From 20CM-2-65-7 sp036522875 (GTDB lineage Bacteria; Gemmatimonadota; Gemmatimonadetes; Gemmatimonadales; GWC2-71-9): a stretch of 64,000 nucleotides of DNA. Positions 24,096-31,516 of the stretch are shown piece after piece (position 1 is the stretch's first letter; each line of letters opens with the position of its first letter). The notes below the pieces were generated by a model. The model had not been told where the DNA came from. It saw only the letters and a list, made by a program, of their open reading frames with translations, and ran no database searches. The DNA is taken from assembly GCA_036522875.1 (NCBI GenBank), contig DATDEZ010000047.1, forward strand, positions 107,360 to 171,359, written 5' to 3'. The position numbers and the translations under genes are program-made.

Positions 24096-24118
24096 TACAA
24101 TGCTTCCGCTGTTACAAT
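24096..24118 (+). promoter_or_regulatory. Two tandem TACAAT -10-like hexamers ahead of the small secreted protein
   Basis: TACAAT occurs at 24096-24101 and again at 24113-24118, 17 bases apart, each one base from the TATAAT consensus. The second has an upstream TGT. A TTGGAA (24071-24076) is a weak -35 for the first, with a long 19-base spacing. They would start transcripts 60-80 bases before the ATG at 24186. Confidence 0.4.
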
Positions 24119-24123
24119 CGCTC

Positions 24124-24180
24124 GGCACAACGCGTGCCCTAGGGAAATCCCGGGGTTCACGGGTACTCAAGTACTAGGAG
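24124..24180 (+). promoter_or_regulatory. Structured leader upstream of the small secreted protein
   Basis: Successive hairpins are visible: GGCAC-AACGC-GTGCC (24124-24138), GGG-AAAT-CCC (24142-24151) and GTAC-TCAA-GTAC (24163-24174). The CCCG at 24149-24152 can instead pair with CGGG at 24160-24163. CCTAG (24138-24142) can pair with CTAGG (24174-24178), which covers part of the AGGAG ribosome-binding site. This allows alternative folds that hide or expose translation initiation. I do not recognise a known riboswitch class. Confidence 0.35.
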
Positions 24181-24185
24181 ACGCG

Positions 24186-24458
24186 ATGCGCTGGGGAATG
24201 AAGATCGCTTTAATCTTGGCCTTTACGATGCTCATAGGACGGCGTGCAGAAGCCCAAGCGCGTGGCACGCTGCAAGCCAGCGCGACCGTCGTCGACACCA
24301 GACAGGGGTTCGAAGCGCTGTCGCTCGTCCGGCAATCGGTTACCAATTCCAGAATCGAGAGCGCGCAAACTGTCGCGACGGTGGCTCAAGTCTCATCGGC
24401 ACGCCCGGCCGCTGAGCCGAACACGCTGGTCGTGACGGTGGACTTCTCGCGGAACTAG
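24186..24458 (+). CDS. Small secreted protein, pilin-subunit-like N-terminus, function unknown
   Basis: 90 residues with an AGGAG ribosome-binding site five bases before the ATG. A signal peptide ends R-R-A-E-A-Q. The mature part starts R-G-T-L-Q-A-S-A-T-V-V-D-T-R and ends L-V-V-T-V-D-F-S-R-N, so it has two clear beta strands and a polar, Ser/Ala-rich middle. The A-S-A-T-V segment resembles the N-terminal strand of the DUF4402 subunits encoded divergently, but the protein is half their length and lacks the F-G-x-V-x-x-G core. It could be a short accessory subunit, a subunit remnant or a regulator. It shares the regulatory region with the fibre operon. Its stop abuts that of the convergent protease gene. 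Confidence 0.7.
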   Translation: MRWGMKIALILAFTMLIGRRAEAQARGTLQASATVVDTRQGFEALSLVRQSVTNSRIESAQTVATVAQVSSARPAAEPNTLVVTVDFSRN

Positions 24459-26402
24459 CTAGAGGCCAAGTCGCTGGCGGAGCGCCGGCGGCATCAGCGA
24501 AATCGCATACTTCACCGGGACGGACAACGCGAAGCCCGGCCCCTGCCTGAGCCCCGCCCGATGCACCGAAATCACCTCGCCATCCGCATTGAAAACGGGA
24601 CTGCCTGACGACCCCCCCGTCGTCATGCCGTCGAATTGAATGAGATCCGCCGTCACCCGGGACAAGATTCCCGCCGTCATGGACGTGCGGACCACCGACG
24701 CACGATCACGCGCGAATCCCGATCCTGCGGGATAGCCGATCAGCGCTGCCGGCTCACCTTGCCGCGCCTTGGTTCCGTTCCAGTCGATACTCGTCAGAAA
24801 TGACCCCTGGTAGCTGCGGATCTTGATGAGCGCGACATCGCGCTCGCGTGAGGTCGCGATCACGTCGGCGTAGTGTCCCGCCGATTGGTCGGCCATCGTC
24901 ACCCACACCGTATCCGGCTGCGCGTGGGCCGAGTCCGCGACGACATGCCAATTGGTGAGCATGTAGCCGTCCGGACTGATGACGAACCCGGTGCCGTCAT
25001 ACCGGTCCTCCCCCAGCGACACGGTGATGAGTCCCACCGCTCCCTGATTCTGCTGCGCCATGCCGGCGAAGTCGGTTGCACGAATGGCGCGCATCTTTGC
25101 GTCGAGGTTCGCGGTCTGCACTTCGGCCGTGGAGACGGCCCGTCGCAACGAATCGATCAGCCCCTGGGAGGGCGCGCGGCGCTCGGCATCCGCCAGTTGA
25201 TCACGCATCCGCTGCAGGTCCCGCTGCGCCTCGGTCCGTTGCGCCTCACCAGCCGCGAGCTGCTGACCGAGCGCCTGCTGCGCACGGTCGAGCGCCGCTT
25301 GCAGCTGCGTCGTGCGCGATTCGGCTGCCGCGAGCTGCACCCGGAGCGTTTCGACCTCGGCGGCCGGCGCGGCGGCTGCACGCGCCGCGTCCAGCTCACT
25401 GCGCAGCCGGTCTCGTTCAGCGCGCGATGAGTCCCCTGCCGTCCGCAGCGCCTGGTTCGTGTGCTCGACCTGGCTCGAGAGCAACCAATACACGCCGTAC
25501 ACACCGGCGCCGAGCAGTAGCACGAGCACGACGACGAGACCCGTCAGCCAACGGATCTTCCGGCGTGCATCCTTGCCGACCTCCTCGCGGACCGCCTGCA
25601 TGAACGCCGTCGTCCCCCGGCCACCCCGCTTGCGCTCATCGCGTGCCTTGGCCAGCGCGTCCCCGATCATGCCGACGACGGTCTTTTGCCCCAATCCCGC
25701 TGGCGGGCGGACGGCCGCCAGGTGTGGAGCGGTCCCCATCCCTTCTACTAATAGGACGGGCCCGCCCTGCCCCAGCATGATCTTGTCACCAAGACGCACC
25801 GGCGTGGGGCTGGAGATCCGTTGTCCGTTGAGATACGTGCCGTTCTTGCTATCGGCGTCCCGCACGACCAGCCCGCCCGTCGTCCCTACCGTCAGTTCCG
25901 CGTGGACGCGCGACACGATGGTGTCGTTCGATTCGACCGGTTGGACTTCGCATTCGCGGCCCCGGCCGAGGCGAATGCGCGTGCCGCGCGCCTCAAAGCG
26001 CTTGCCGGTCGCGGCGGCGAGCAGCGTGACGCCGTAGGCGCGCTGTTCGGCCTCTTTCGGCAGCGCGGGATGCTCGGCGAGTGTTGCCTCGAGCGTGGCC
26101 GTAATCGCAGCGACGCGATACTCGGGCCCCGATTCGCCGAGCCGGACGACGTCGCCGGACTTCACGGCGGTCCCTGTGCTCACGCGCCTGCCATTCAGGT
26201 AGGTCCCGTTCCGACTGCCGAGATCGGCGAGCAGCCACGCGCCGTGCTCCAACCGCAGCTCGGCGTGGCGGGCCGAGACGACTTTGGCGGCGTCGCCGCT
26301 GACGAGGACAGTTGATCCGGGCTCGCGCCCGAAGCGGATCGCGGGGCCCTGAGACTCGGCGACCGGCTGACCGCTGGTGGTCGTCAGCTTGAGGTGCGAC
26401 AC
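24459..26402 (-). CDS. Double-FHA, single-pass membrane, coiled-coil, trypsin-like serine protease
   Basis: 647 residues. FHA domain 1 (about 1-100): F-G-R-E-P-G, S-A-R-H-A-E-L, G-S-R-N-G-T-Y-L-N-G. FHA domain 2 (about 125-220): L-G-R-G-R-E-C, V-S-R-V-H-A-E-L, S-K-N-G-T-Y-L-N-G. Both keep the phosphothreonine-binding Arg/Ser/Asn residues. One membrane segment follows (about 284-308), then a 110-residue coiled coil (about 315-425) and a HtrA/trypsin-fold protease (about 450-647). The catalytic residues are intact: His486 in T-N-W-H-V-V, Asp522 in R-D-V-A-L-I and Ser599 in G-S-S-G-S-P. There is no PDZ domain. Cytoplasmic FHA domains would read Thr phosphorylation and the protease would act in the periplasm. 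A Ser/Thr kinase gene lies 1.4 kb away. Confidence 0.9.
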   Translation of the reverse strand: MSHLKLTTTSGQPVAESQGPAIRFGREPGSTVLVSGDAAKVVSARHAELRLEHGAWLLADLGSRNGTYLNGRRVSTGTAVKSGDVVRLGESGPEYRVAAITATLEATLAEHPALPKEAEQRAYGVTLLAAATGKRFEARGTRIRLGRGRECEVQPVESNDTIVSRVHAELTVGTTGGLVVRDADSKNGTYLNGQRISSPTPVRLGDKIMLGQGGPVLLVEGMGTAPHLAAVRPPAGLGQKTVVGMIGDALAKARDERKRGGRGTTAFMQAVREEVGKDARRKIRWLTGLVVVLVLLLGAGVYGVYWLLSSQVEHTNQALRTAGDSSRAERDRLRSELDAARAAAAPAAEVETLRVQLAAAESRTTQLQAALDRAQQALGQQLAAGEAQRTEAQRDLQRMRDQLADAERRAPSQGLIDSLRRAVSTAEVQTANLDAKMRAIRATDFAGMAQQNQGAVGLITVSLGEDRYDGTGFVISPDGYMLTNWHVVADSAHAQPDTVWVTMADQSAGHYADVIATSRERDVALIKIRSYQGSFLTSIDWNGTKARQGEPAALIGYPAGSGFARDRASVVRTSMTAGILSRVTADLIQFDGMTTGGSSGSPVFNADGEVISVHRAGLRQGPGFALSVPVKYAISLMPPALRQRLGL

Positions 26403-26459
26403 GGGTCGAAACTACGGCCGGGCTGGACGGCCCGCGAGGTCGGCGCACATCGTGTAGAG

Positions 26460-27506
26460 ATGGACAACCTCGCGCATGCCTTGGTCGGCGCGGCGCTCGG
26501 CCGCGCCGTGGCCGATCGCCACGTGCCACATGCCGCCTGGATCGGCGCGATCGCGGCGAATGCGCCGGACTGGACCGAGTTCCTCGTCGGTCTGCCCGGT
26601 AGCCGTGCCGACTATCTCGTGTTGCACCGCGGGATCACGCACTCGCTGCTCGGCGCGGGAATCGAGATTGCGGCGCTCACGGCGCTCCCGGCGGCCGCGT
26701 GGTGGCGCGCGGGTACGCGACCGCCCTGGCGCTGGCTCCTGGCGTGCGTCGGCATCGCCGTGCTGAGTCATCTCTTCATGGACTGGCAGGGTTCCTACGG
26801 GTGGCGGCCGTTTCTCCCGTGGTCGAATGTTTGGCACTACCTCGACTGGGTAGCGATCGTCGATCCGTTCTATTGGCTGGTCCCACTGACGGCGCTCGCC
26901 TGGGGCGCGAATCGGCATTGGCTGCCGCTTTCCGGATTCGCGTTGATCGGGGCGGCCATCGTGGTGCTCATGCTCGTCCAGCATGAGCTGGTCGCCCCGT
27001 GGGTCCTGATCGTGAGCGCGGTGATCGCGACGCTCGGTGTCGTTGGGTGGACGGGCTTCTGGTTCGGCCCGGTGCGTGGACAGCGGCTCGCCGGGTATGC
27101 GCTCCTCCTCCTCGCTGTTTACGCGGGCGCACAGGGAATCGCCTCTGGACGGCGGAAAGCCGCAATCGCGTCCGTGGCGGCCCGTCGCTTCGGACCAGCG
27201 GCGACGTGGGCGGCGCTCACGGAAATCGGCCACCCGTTCACGTGGGAAGCGATCTACGCGAGCGTCGATACGGTGGCCGGCGACGACTGGAGCCTGCCGC
27301 GGCACACGGATGTGCCGGCCGTCGCGCGCGCCCTCCGTGACACGCGAGATGGCCGCGCGATCGCGCAGTTCGCCCGATTCCTGGCGGCGGAAGTCGATTC
27401 GAGTGCGGCAACGATTTACATCCGCGATGCGCGCTACGCGCGCGCGTCGCGCAATGGATGGGGCGTGGTGCGAATCAGGCTGTGGGAGGGACGTCCTGGA
27501 AGCTGA
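26460..27506 (+). CDS. Membrane-bound metal-dependent hydrolase, YdjM/DUF457 family
   Basis: 348 residues from an ATG at 26460 (M-D-N-L-A-H-A-L-V-G-A-A-L-G). Conserved family residues are H-R-G-I-T-H-S-L-L and L-S-H-L-F-M-D-W; the His and Asp residues form the presumed metal site in the membrane. About six to seven hydrophobic segments cover residues 40-245, followed by a soluble C-terminal region of about 100 residues. Homologues are described as predicted inner-membrane hydrolases (YdjM/YfhO-like); the substrate is unknown. It is divergent from the FHA protease by 57 bp. Its 3' end overlaps a possible small antisense-strand gene. Confidence 0.85.
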   Translation: MDNLAHALVGAALGRAVADRHVPHAAWIGAIAANAPDWTEFLVGLPGSRADYLVLHRGITHSLLGAGIEIAALTALPAAAWWRAGTRPPWRWLLACVGIAVLSHLFMDWQGSYGWRPFLPWSNVWHYLDWVAIVDPFYWLVPLTALAWGANRHWLPLSGFALIGAAIVVLMLVQHELVAPWVLIVSAVIATLGVVGWTGFWFGPVRGQRLAGYALLLLAVYAGAQGIASGRRKAAIASVAARRFGPAATWAALTEIGHPFTWEAIYASVDTVAGDDWSLPRHTDVPAVARALRDTRDGRAIAQFARFLAAEVDSSAATIYIRDARYARASRNGWGVVRIRLWEGRPGS

Positions 27507-27723
27507 GACCGGACCCGCGCCGATCCTTCAAGCTGCGGCGTTGCTCCGTCGAGCGACGCTCGACGCGACTCCGCCGGTCGACGGGCCCTCGTCGCTCGAC
27601 CAGCACGGCGCGTTGCTGCAGCCGGCGTTCGCGGATGCGGCGGTCCAATCCGGTGCGGCGATCGGGACGGACGCGACGTTCGACTTGATGTCGGGTGGGG
27701 CGGTATTCGGAGGACGCTTCCAT
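27475..27723 (-). CDS. Possible small basic protein with D/E-R-R repeats
   Basis: 82 residues from an ATG at 27723 (a longer start at 27798 is possible). The sequence is built from repeats of an acidic residue followed by R-R: E-R-R, D-R-R, D-R-R, E-R-R, E-R-R, D-R-R, E-R-R and D-R-R, mostly spaced 5-8 residues apart. Similar [D/E]-R-R repeat proteins or tails occur in other bacteria, without known function. It fills most of the 282-bp gap between the membrane hydrolase and the kinase, on the opposite strand. The regularity and the lack of another explanation for the gap support a real gene. High GC can produce Arg-rich shadow frames, so confidence is limited. Confidence 0.4.
   Translation of the reverse strand: MEASSEYRPTRHQVERRVRPDRRTGLDRRIRERRLQQRAVLVERRGPVDRRSRVERRSTEQRRSLKDRRGSGLSFQDVPPTA
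27547..27565. repeat. Near-perfect 19-bp palindrome
   Basis: CGTCGAGCG-A-CGCTCGACG: 9-base arms around a single central base. It lies within the possible D/E-R-R repeat gene and 224 bp upstream of the kinase start. It could be an operator, or a consequence of the repeated CGN/CTC Arg-Glu codons on the other strand. Confidence 0.4.
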
Positions 27724-27788
27724 CGCCCCAAATCTGCCGCGCATCGCTGATTCGTGCCAGATAAATCGAGCGACTACATTTCCCGGCC

Positions 27789-29564
27789 GTGCACACACCC
27801 GACCGTGGTTCGCCGCTCCCGCGTGTGACCCCCGTCACCAATGCGGACGTGGCGGCGCGCCCGCACACGCCGCCCGTCGGATTGTTGGACGACGCGCTCA
27901 AGGCGCTCGAGTCGCAATTTCGATTCGACAGCCTCGTCGCGCTGTCCGCCGAGCGCGCGCTTTATCAGGCCTTCGACCTGGTGCTCAAGCGCAACGTGAC
28001 GATCCGCATCCACCTGGGGACGCCGGGACGCACGTGGTTCTTGCGCGAGACCGAGACGCTGGCCGCGCTCGATCACCCGGCGATCCGTCACGTCTACGCC
28101 GCCGGTGAAGTCGAGACGTTCGCCTATCGCACGGCGAACTGGATCGAGGGTGAGAGTCTCGCGGACGCGCTGCGCCGGGGCCCTCGACCCGTGCCACAAT
28201 GCATGTCGCTGATCCGCGACCTTCTCTCGGCGCTCGAGCATGCGCACGCGCGCGGCATCATCATGCGGCGCATCGTGCCGAGCACCTTGATGATCAACAC
28301 CGGCGGCCAGGGCGTCATCACGGACCTGCGCTACTCGAACTGGTGCCTCCCCTATCTCGCGCCGCTCGCGCCGGATGATCCGAGTGGGGCGTACATGGCG
28401 CCCGAGGTGCGTGCCGGTGAGGCCGGTGAGCCGGCCAGCGACGTCTACACCGTCACGGCCAACATCTACGCCGCGTTGACGGGCAACGCGCCGCATGCCG
28501 ACCCGGCGCACATCGTGCCGCCGCGCCAGCAGCGCCAGGCGATCCCCGCGGCGGTCGAGCGCGTCATCATCCGCGGGCTCTCGCGCGTGCCGAAGGACCG
28601 CTACTACACGGCGACCGAGATGCTCGAGGATTTCGTGAGTGACGCCGGCACGTTCCAGGTTCCGGCCGCCGCGCCGGCGATCACGGAATCGGGATTCGAG
28701 CGGCGGCTCAGGCGCGCGCTCGGTGACGATTACGAGCTGCTGGAAGAGATCGGCAGCGGCGGCTTCGGGCGCGTTTATCGCGCGCACGACCTCGCGCTCG
28801 AGCGCGACGTGGCGATCAAGGTCCTGCATCCAGCGCTCATCTCGGATCCCGGCGTCATGGAGCGCTTCCGCCGCGAGGCGCAGCTCGCGGCACGGCTGCG
28901 CCATCCCAACATCGTCAGCATCCTCGACATCATGGGGCGCGCGGGACTCACGTGGTACACGATGGAATACGTGCCGGGCTCGAATCTCGCGCAGGTGATT
29001 CAGCGGCAGGGACGCGTTACCGTCGAGCAAGCCGAGCGACTGCTGAACGAAGGCCTGTCGGCGCTCGAGCACGCGCACGGCGTCGGCTTGATTCACCGCG
29101 ACTTGAAGCCCGAGAACATGCTGATCGAGCCGGACGGGCGACTGCGCATCACCGACTTCGGCCTGGCGCTCGCGTTGCGCGGGGGCGCGCGGTTTGGCGG
29201 CGCAACGTCGCGGAGCGGCACGCCGCAGTTCGCCGCGCCCGAACAGCTCCTGGGCGAGCGCGTCGATCAGCGCGCGGACCTCTATTCGCTCGCCGCCGTC
29301 GCCTACTTCGCGCTGCTCGGCCGCCCGCCGTTCTCCGGCAAGACGCCCGAGCAGATTCTCGCCCACCAGACCACCGACGACGTGCCGTCGCTGACGGCGG
29401 AGCGCCGCGATGTGCCGCGCGAGCTGGAAGACGTGCTGCGGCGTGCCCTGCACAGCGAGCCGGCCGAGCGGTTCCATTCGGCCGGCGCGTTTCATCACGC
29501 CCTGAAAGGCGCGCTCGGCGGCTTCTTCCGGCGCCTCGCGGCGCTATTTCGTCCGGAGAGCTGA
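27789..29564 (+). CDS. Tandem pseudokinase-kinase Ser/Thr protein kinase
   Basis: 591 residues, GTG start at 27789. The second domain (about 315-575) is a complete Hanks-type kinase: G-S-G-G-F-G-R-V-Y, V-A-I-K (Lys344), H-R-D-L-K-P-E-N (Asp438), D-F-G (456-458), then A-P-E and the late Arg. The first domain (about 45-285) aligns with it but is degenerate. It has no glycine loop, the Lys position is Arg73 (V-T-I-R-I), H-R-D is M-R-R (159-161) and D-F-G is D-L-R (179-181); it still has M-A-P-E. It is therefore a pseudokinase. There is no membrane segment. The C-terminus is an aromatic/basic helix (F-F-R-R-L-A-A-L-F-R) that may touch the membrane. The nearby double-FHA protease is a plausible reader of its phosphorylation. 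Confidence 0.9.
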   Translation: MHTPDRGSPLPRVTPVTNADVAARPHTPPVGLLDDALKALESQFRFDSLVALSAERALYQAFDLVLKRNVTIRIHLGTPGRTWFLRETETLAALDHPAIRHVYAAGEVETFAYRTANWIEGESLADALRRGPRPVPQCMSLIRDLLSALEHAHARGIIMRRIVPSTLMINTGGQGVITDLRYSNWCLPYLAPLAPDDPSGAYMAPEVRAGEAGEPASDVYTVTANIYAALTGNAPHADPAHIVPPRQQRQAIPAAVERVIIRGLSRVPKDRYYTATEMLEDFVSDAGTFQVPAAAPAITESGFERRLRRALGDDYELLEEIGSGGFGRVYRAHDLALERDVAIKVLHPALISDPGVMERFRREAQLAARLRHPNIVSILDIMGRAGLTWYTMEYVPGSNLAQVIQRQGRVTVEQAERLLNEGLSALEHAHGVGLIHRDLKPENMLIEPDGRLRITDFGLALALRGGARFGGATSRSGTPQFAAPEQLLGERVDQRADLYSLAAVAYFALLGRPPFSGKTPEQILAHQTTDDVPSLTAERRDVPRELEDVLRRALHSEPAERFHSAGAFHHALKGALGGFFRRLAALFRPES

Positions 29565-29566
29565 GC

Positions 29567-30601
29567 TCAGCGCCAGCGGAAGATCTTCAGGGCGATCACG
29601 AAGCTCACCGCGCCCCACGCGACGACGATCGCGAGCGGGGCGCCAAGCGTCGTGACCGCGGCCCCGTCGATCATGACGGCACGCAGCGCATCGTTGAGCG
29701 CGGTGAGCGGCAGCGCCTTGACGAACGGGATCATCACGTCGGGAAAGCGCGAATAGGAGAAGAACGTCCCGGACAAGATCCACATCGGCAGCATCACGAG
29801 GTTCATCAGTCCCGACACGCCTTCGATCGTCTTCGCGCGACTGGCGACCAGGAGCCCCAATCCCGCGAAGGCGAACGAGCCGAGGACCGTGATGCCGGCG
29901 AGCGACGCGAACGATCCGCGTACCGCGACGCCAAACAACAGCCACCCGAACCCGATCAGGGCCACGACTTCGACGATCAAGAAGACCAGCCGCGAGAGAA
30001 TGAAGCTCAGCAGGTAGTGACTCCGCTTCATGGGCGTCGCCATATAGCGCTTGAGCAGCTTGCGCTGACGCGCCTGCACGACCGAGAACCCCACGCCCCA
30101 GATCCCGCTCCCCAGCAGGTTCATGCCGAGGAGACCGGGAATCAGAAAGTCGATGTAGCGAGATCCCGGCGCGACGACGCGGTCGTCCCGGACGGCGATC
30201 ACATCCTTGCGCCCGCGCACCCGCTGGAGCTGCTCGTCCACCTGCAGCCGGGCGAGGCCGCTCTCGGTGCGCGTCGAGTCGTAACGATAGATGACGGGCT
30301 CGCCGGGGACGACGAGCAGCGCGATGCGTCCGCCGCGGAGTCGCGCGCGTGCCGTCGCCGTGTCGAGAATGGTCGCGACGAGCCGCGGGGACGAATCGAG
30401 CGTCGCGGCGAGCACACTGTCGCCGGGGCCGGCGGCCACGCCGACCTGCAGCTTGCCCGGTCCCGTATTACGAAAGGCGAGCCCCAGCGCGAACGCCAGG
30501 ACGATCGGGAAGCCGAAGACCCAGAACACCGCTTCGGGCTCGCGGTAGAACTCGCGCATGCGCGACAGCGCGAGCTGGTACATCGGATGCTCACGTATCA
30601 C
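29567..30601 (-). CDS. ABC-2 type transporter permease
   Basis: 344 residues. It has an N-terminal R-M-R-E-F-Y-R-E-P-E-A-V-F-W-V-F-G-F-P (coupling helix and first membrane segment), then a soluble periplasmic loop (about 45-155) and five C-terminal hydrophobic segments. These include G-L-L-G-M-N-L-L-G-S and M-L-P-M-W-I-L-S-G-T-F-F. This is the usual DrrB/YhfJ-like ABC-2 layout, and it works with the ATPase whose 3' end overlaps its start (30591-30601). It exports an unknown lipid, drug or polysaccharide. It is the last gene of the long leftward operon. Its stop lies in a 12-base palindrome (29560-29571) shared with the kinase stop. Confidence 0.87.
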   Translation of the reverse strand: MIREHPMYQLALSRMREFYREPEAVFWVFGFPIVLAFALGLAFRNTGPGKLQVGVAAGPGDSVLAATLDSSPRLVATILDTATARARLRGGRIALLVVPGEPVIYRYDSTRTESGLARLQVDEQLQRVRGRKDVIAVRDDRVVAPGSRYIDFLIPGLLGMNLLGSGIWGVGFSVVQARQRKLLKRYMATPMKRSHYLLSFILSRLVFLIVEVVALIGFGWLLFGVAVRGSFASLAGITVLGSFAFAGLGLLVASRAKTIEGVSGLMNLVMLPMWILSGTFFSYSRFPDVMIPFVKALPLTALNDALRAVMIDGAAVTTLGAPLAIVVAWGAVSFVIALKIFRWR

Positions 30602-31469
30602 GGAGCTGCCGTCCGGTGAGCGCGACGAAAACGTCGTCGAGCGTCGCGTGGTGCGTGGTCAGCGATGCCAGCTCGAGCCGTCGCTGCTGCAACGTGCCGA
30701 GCAGCGCCGGCAGCGCGCGGTGGAGCTCGGCGGCAGTCAGCGACAGCCCGCCGGCCGCCGGCCGGACCGCCGTCACGCCGCCGAGCGCTTTGAGATTGTC
30801 GGCGAGATCGTCCGGCACCCCCTCCACCAAGGCGAATTCGATCACGTGCTCGGCGCCGAGCGACGCGATCAGCTCGCGTGGCGTGCCGAGCGCGATGACC
30901 TTGCCGTGATCCATGATGGCGACGCGGTCGCACAAGCGCTCCGCTTCTTCCATGTAATGCGTCGTGAGCAGCACGGTGCCGCCGTCCGCGCGAAACCGCC
31001 GGATGATGTCCCAGAGCTGGCGGCGCGACTGTGGATCGAGTCCCGTCGTGGGCTCGTCGAGAAAGAGCAGCTCCGGCTTGCTGACGAGCGCGCACGCGAC
31101 GGCGAGTCGCTGTTTTTGCCCGCCCGACAAGGTCGCGACGCGCGCGCGGCGCTTTTCCTCCAGCTCGACGAGCGCGAGCACTTCCTCGACGGTATGCGAC
31201 TGCCGGTAGAAGGAGCGGAACAGCGCGAGGACTTCATGGACCTGGAGCTTGTCGGCGAGCTGAGTCTCCTGCAGCTGAATGCCGAGCCGCTCGCGCAGCG
31301 CGCGACCGTCGGCGCCGTCACGCCATGGCATGCCCAGGATTTCGACGTCGCCCGCATCGGGCGTGTTGAGTCCTTCGAGGATTTCGATCGTCGTCGTCTT
31401 GCCCGCGCCGTTCGGGCCGAGCAGGCCGAAGCATTCGCCGGCCTGCACGACGAGATCGAGCCCCGCCAC
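30591..31469 (-). CDS. ABC-2 type transporter ATPase subunit
   Basis: 292 residues from the first canonical start. It has Walker A G-P-N-G-A-G-K-T-T-T, Q-loop L-Q-E-T-Q-L, signature L-S-G-G-Q-K-Q-R, Walker B L-L-F-L-D-E-P and H-loop T-T-H-Y. C-terminal residues 220-292 form a DrrA-like accessory domain. The family's first strand (V-A-I-N-C-R-A-L-H-K-R-F-G-D-V-V) is encoded in frame upstream to about 31520, but no ATG, GTG or TTG exists there. Translation may therefore begin at a rare start (ATC 31523 or GTA 31520) next to the previous stop, or the protein is N-terminally shortened. It pairs with the permease that follows. Confidence 0.87.
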   Translation of the reverse strand: MAGLDLVVQAGECFGLLGPNGAGKTTTIEILEGLNTPDAGDVEILGMPWRDGADGRALRERLGIQLQETQLADKLQVHEVLALFRSFYRQSHTVEEVLALVELEEKRRARVATLSGGQKQRLAVACALVSKPELLFLDEPTTGLDPQSRRQLWDIIRRFRADGGTVLLTTHYMEEAERLCDRVAIMDHGKVIALGTPRELIASLGAEHVIEFALVEGVPDDLADNLKALGGVTAVRPAAGGLSLTAAELHRALPALLGTLQQRRLELASLTTHHATLDDVFVALTGRQLRDT

Positions 31470-31516
31470 CGCGACGACGTCGCCGAAACGCTTGTGCAGC
31501 GCGCGACAGTTGATCG

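Noticed and set aside
24120..24185. Cyclic-di-GMP or other known riboswitch
   Set aside because: Hairpins are present, but the conserved cores of the classes I know (for example GGCAAACC...GGGACGCAAAGCC) are absent, so only an unassigned structured leader is reported.
29560..29571. GCTGAGCTCAGC palindrome as a bidirectional terminator
   Set aside because: No loop and no T tract on either side. It is most simply the overlap of two TGA stops in a GC-rich junction.
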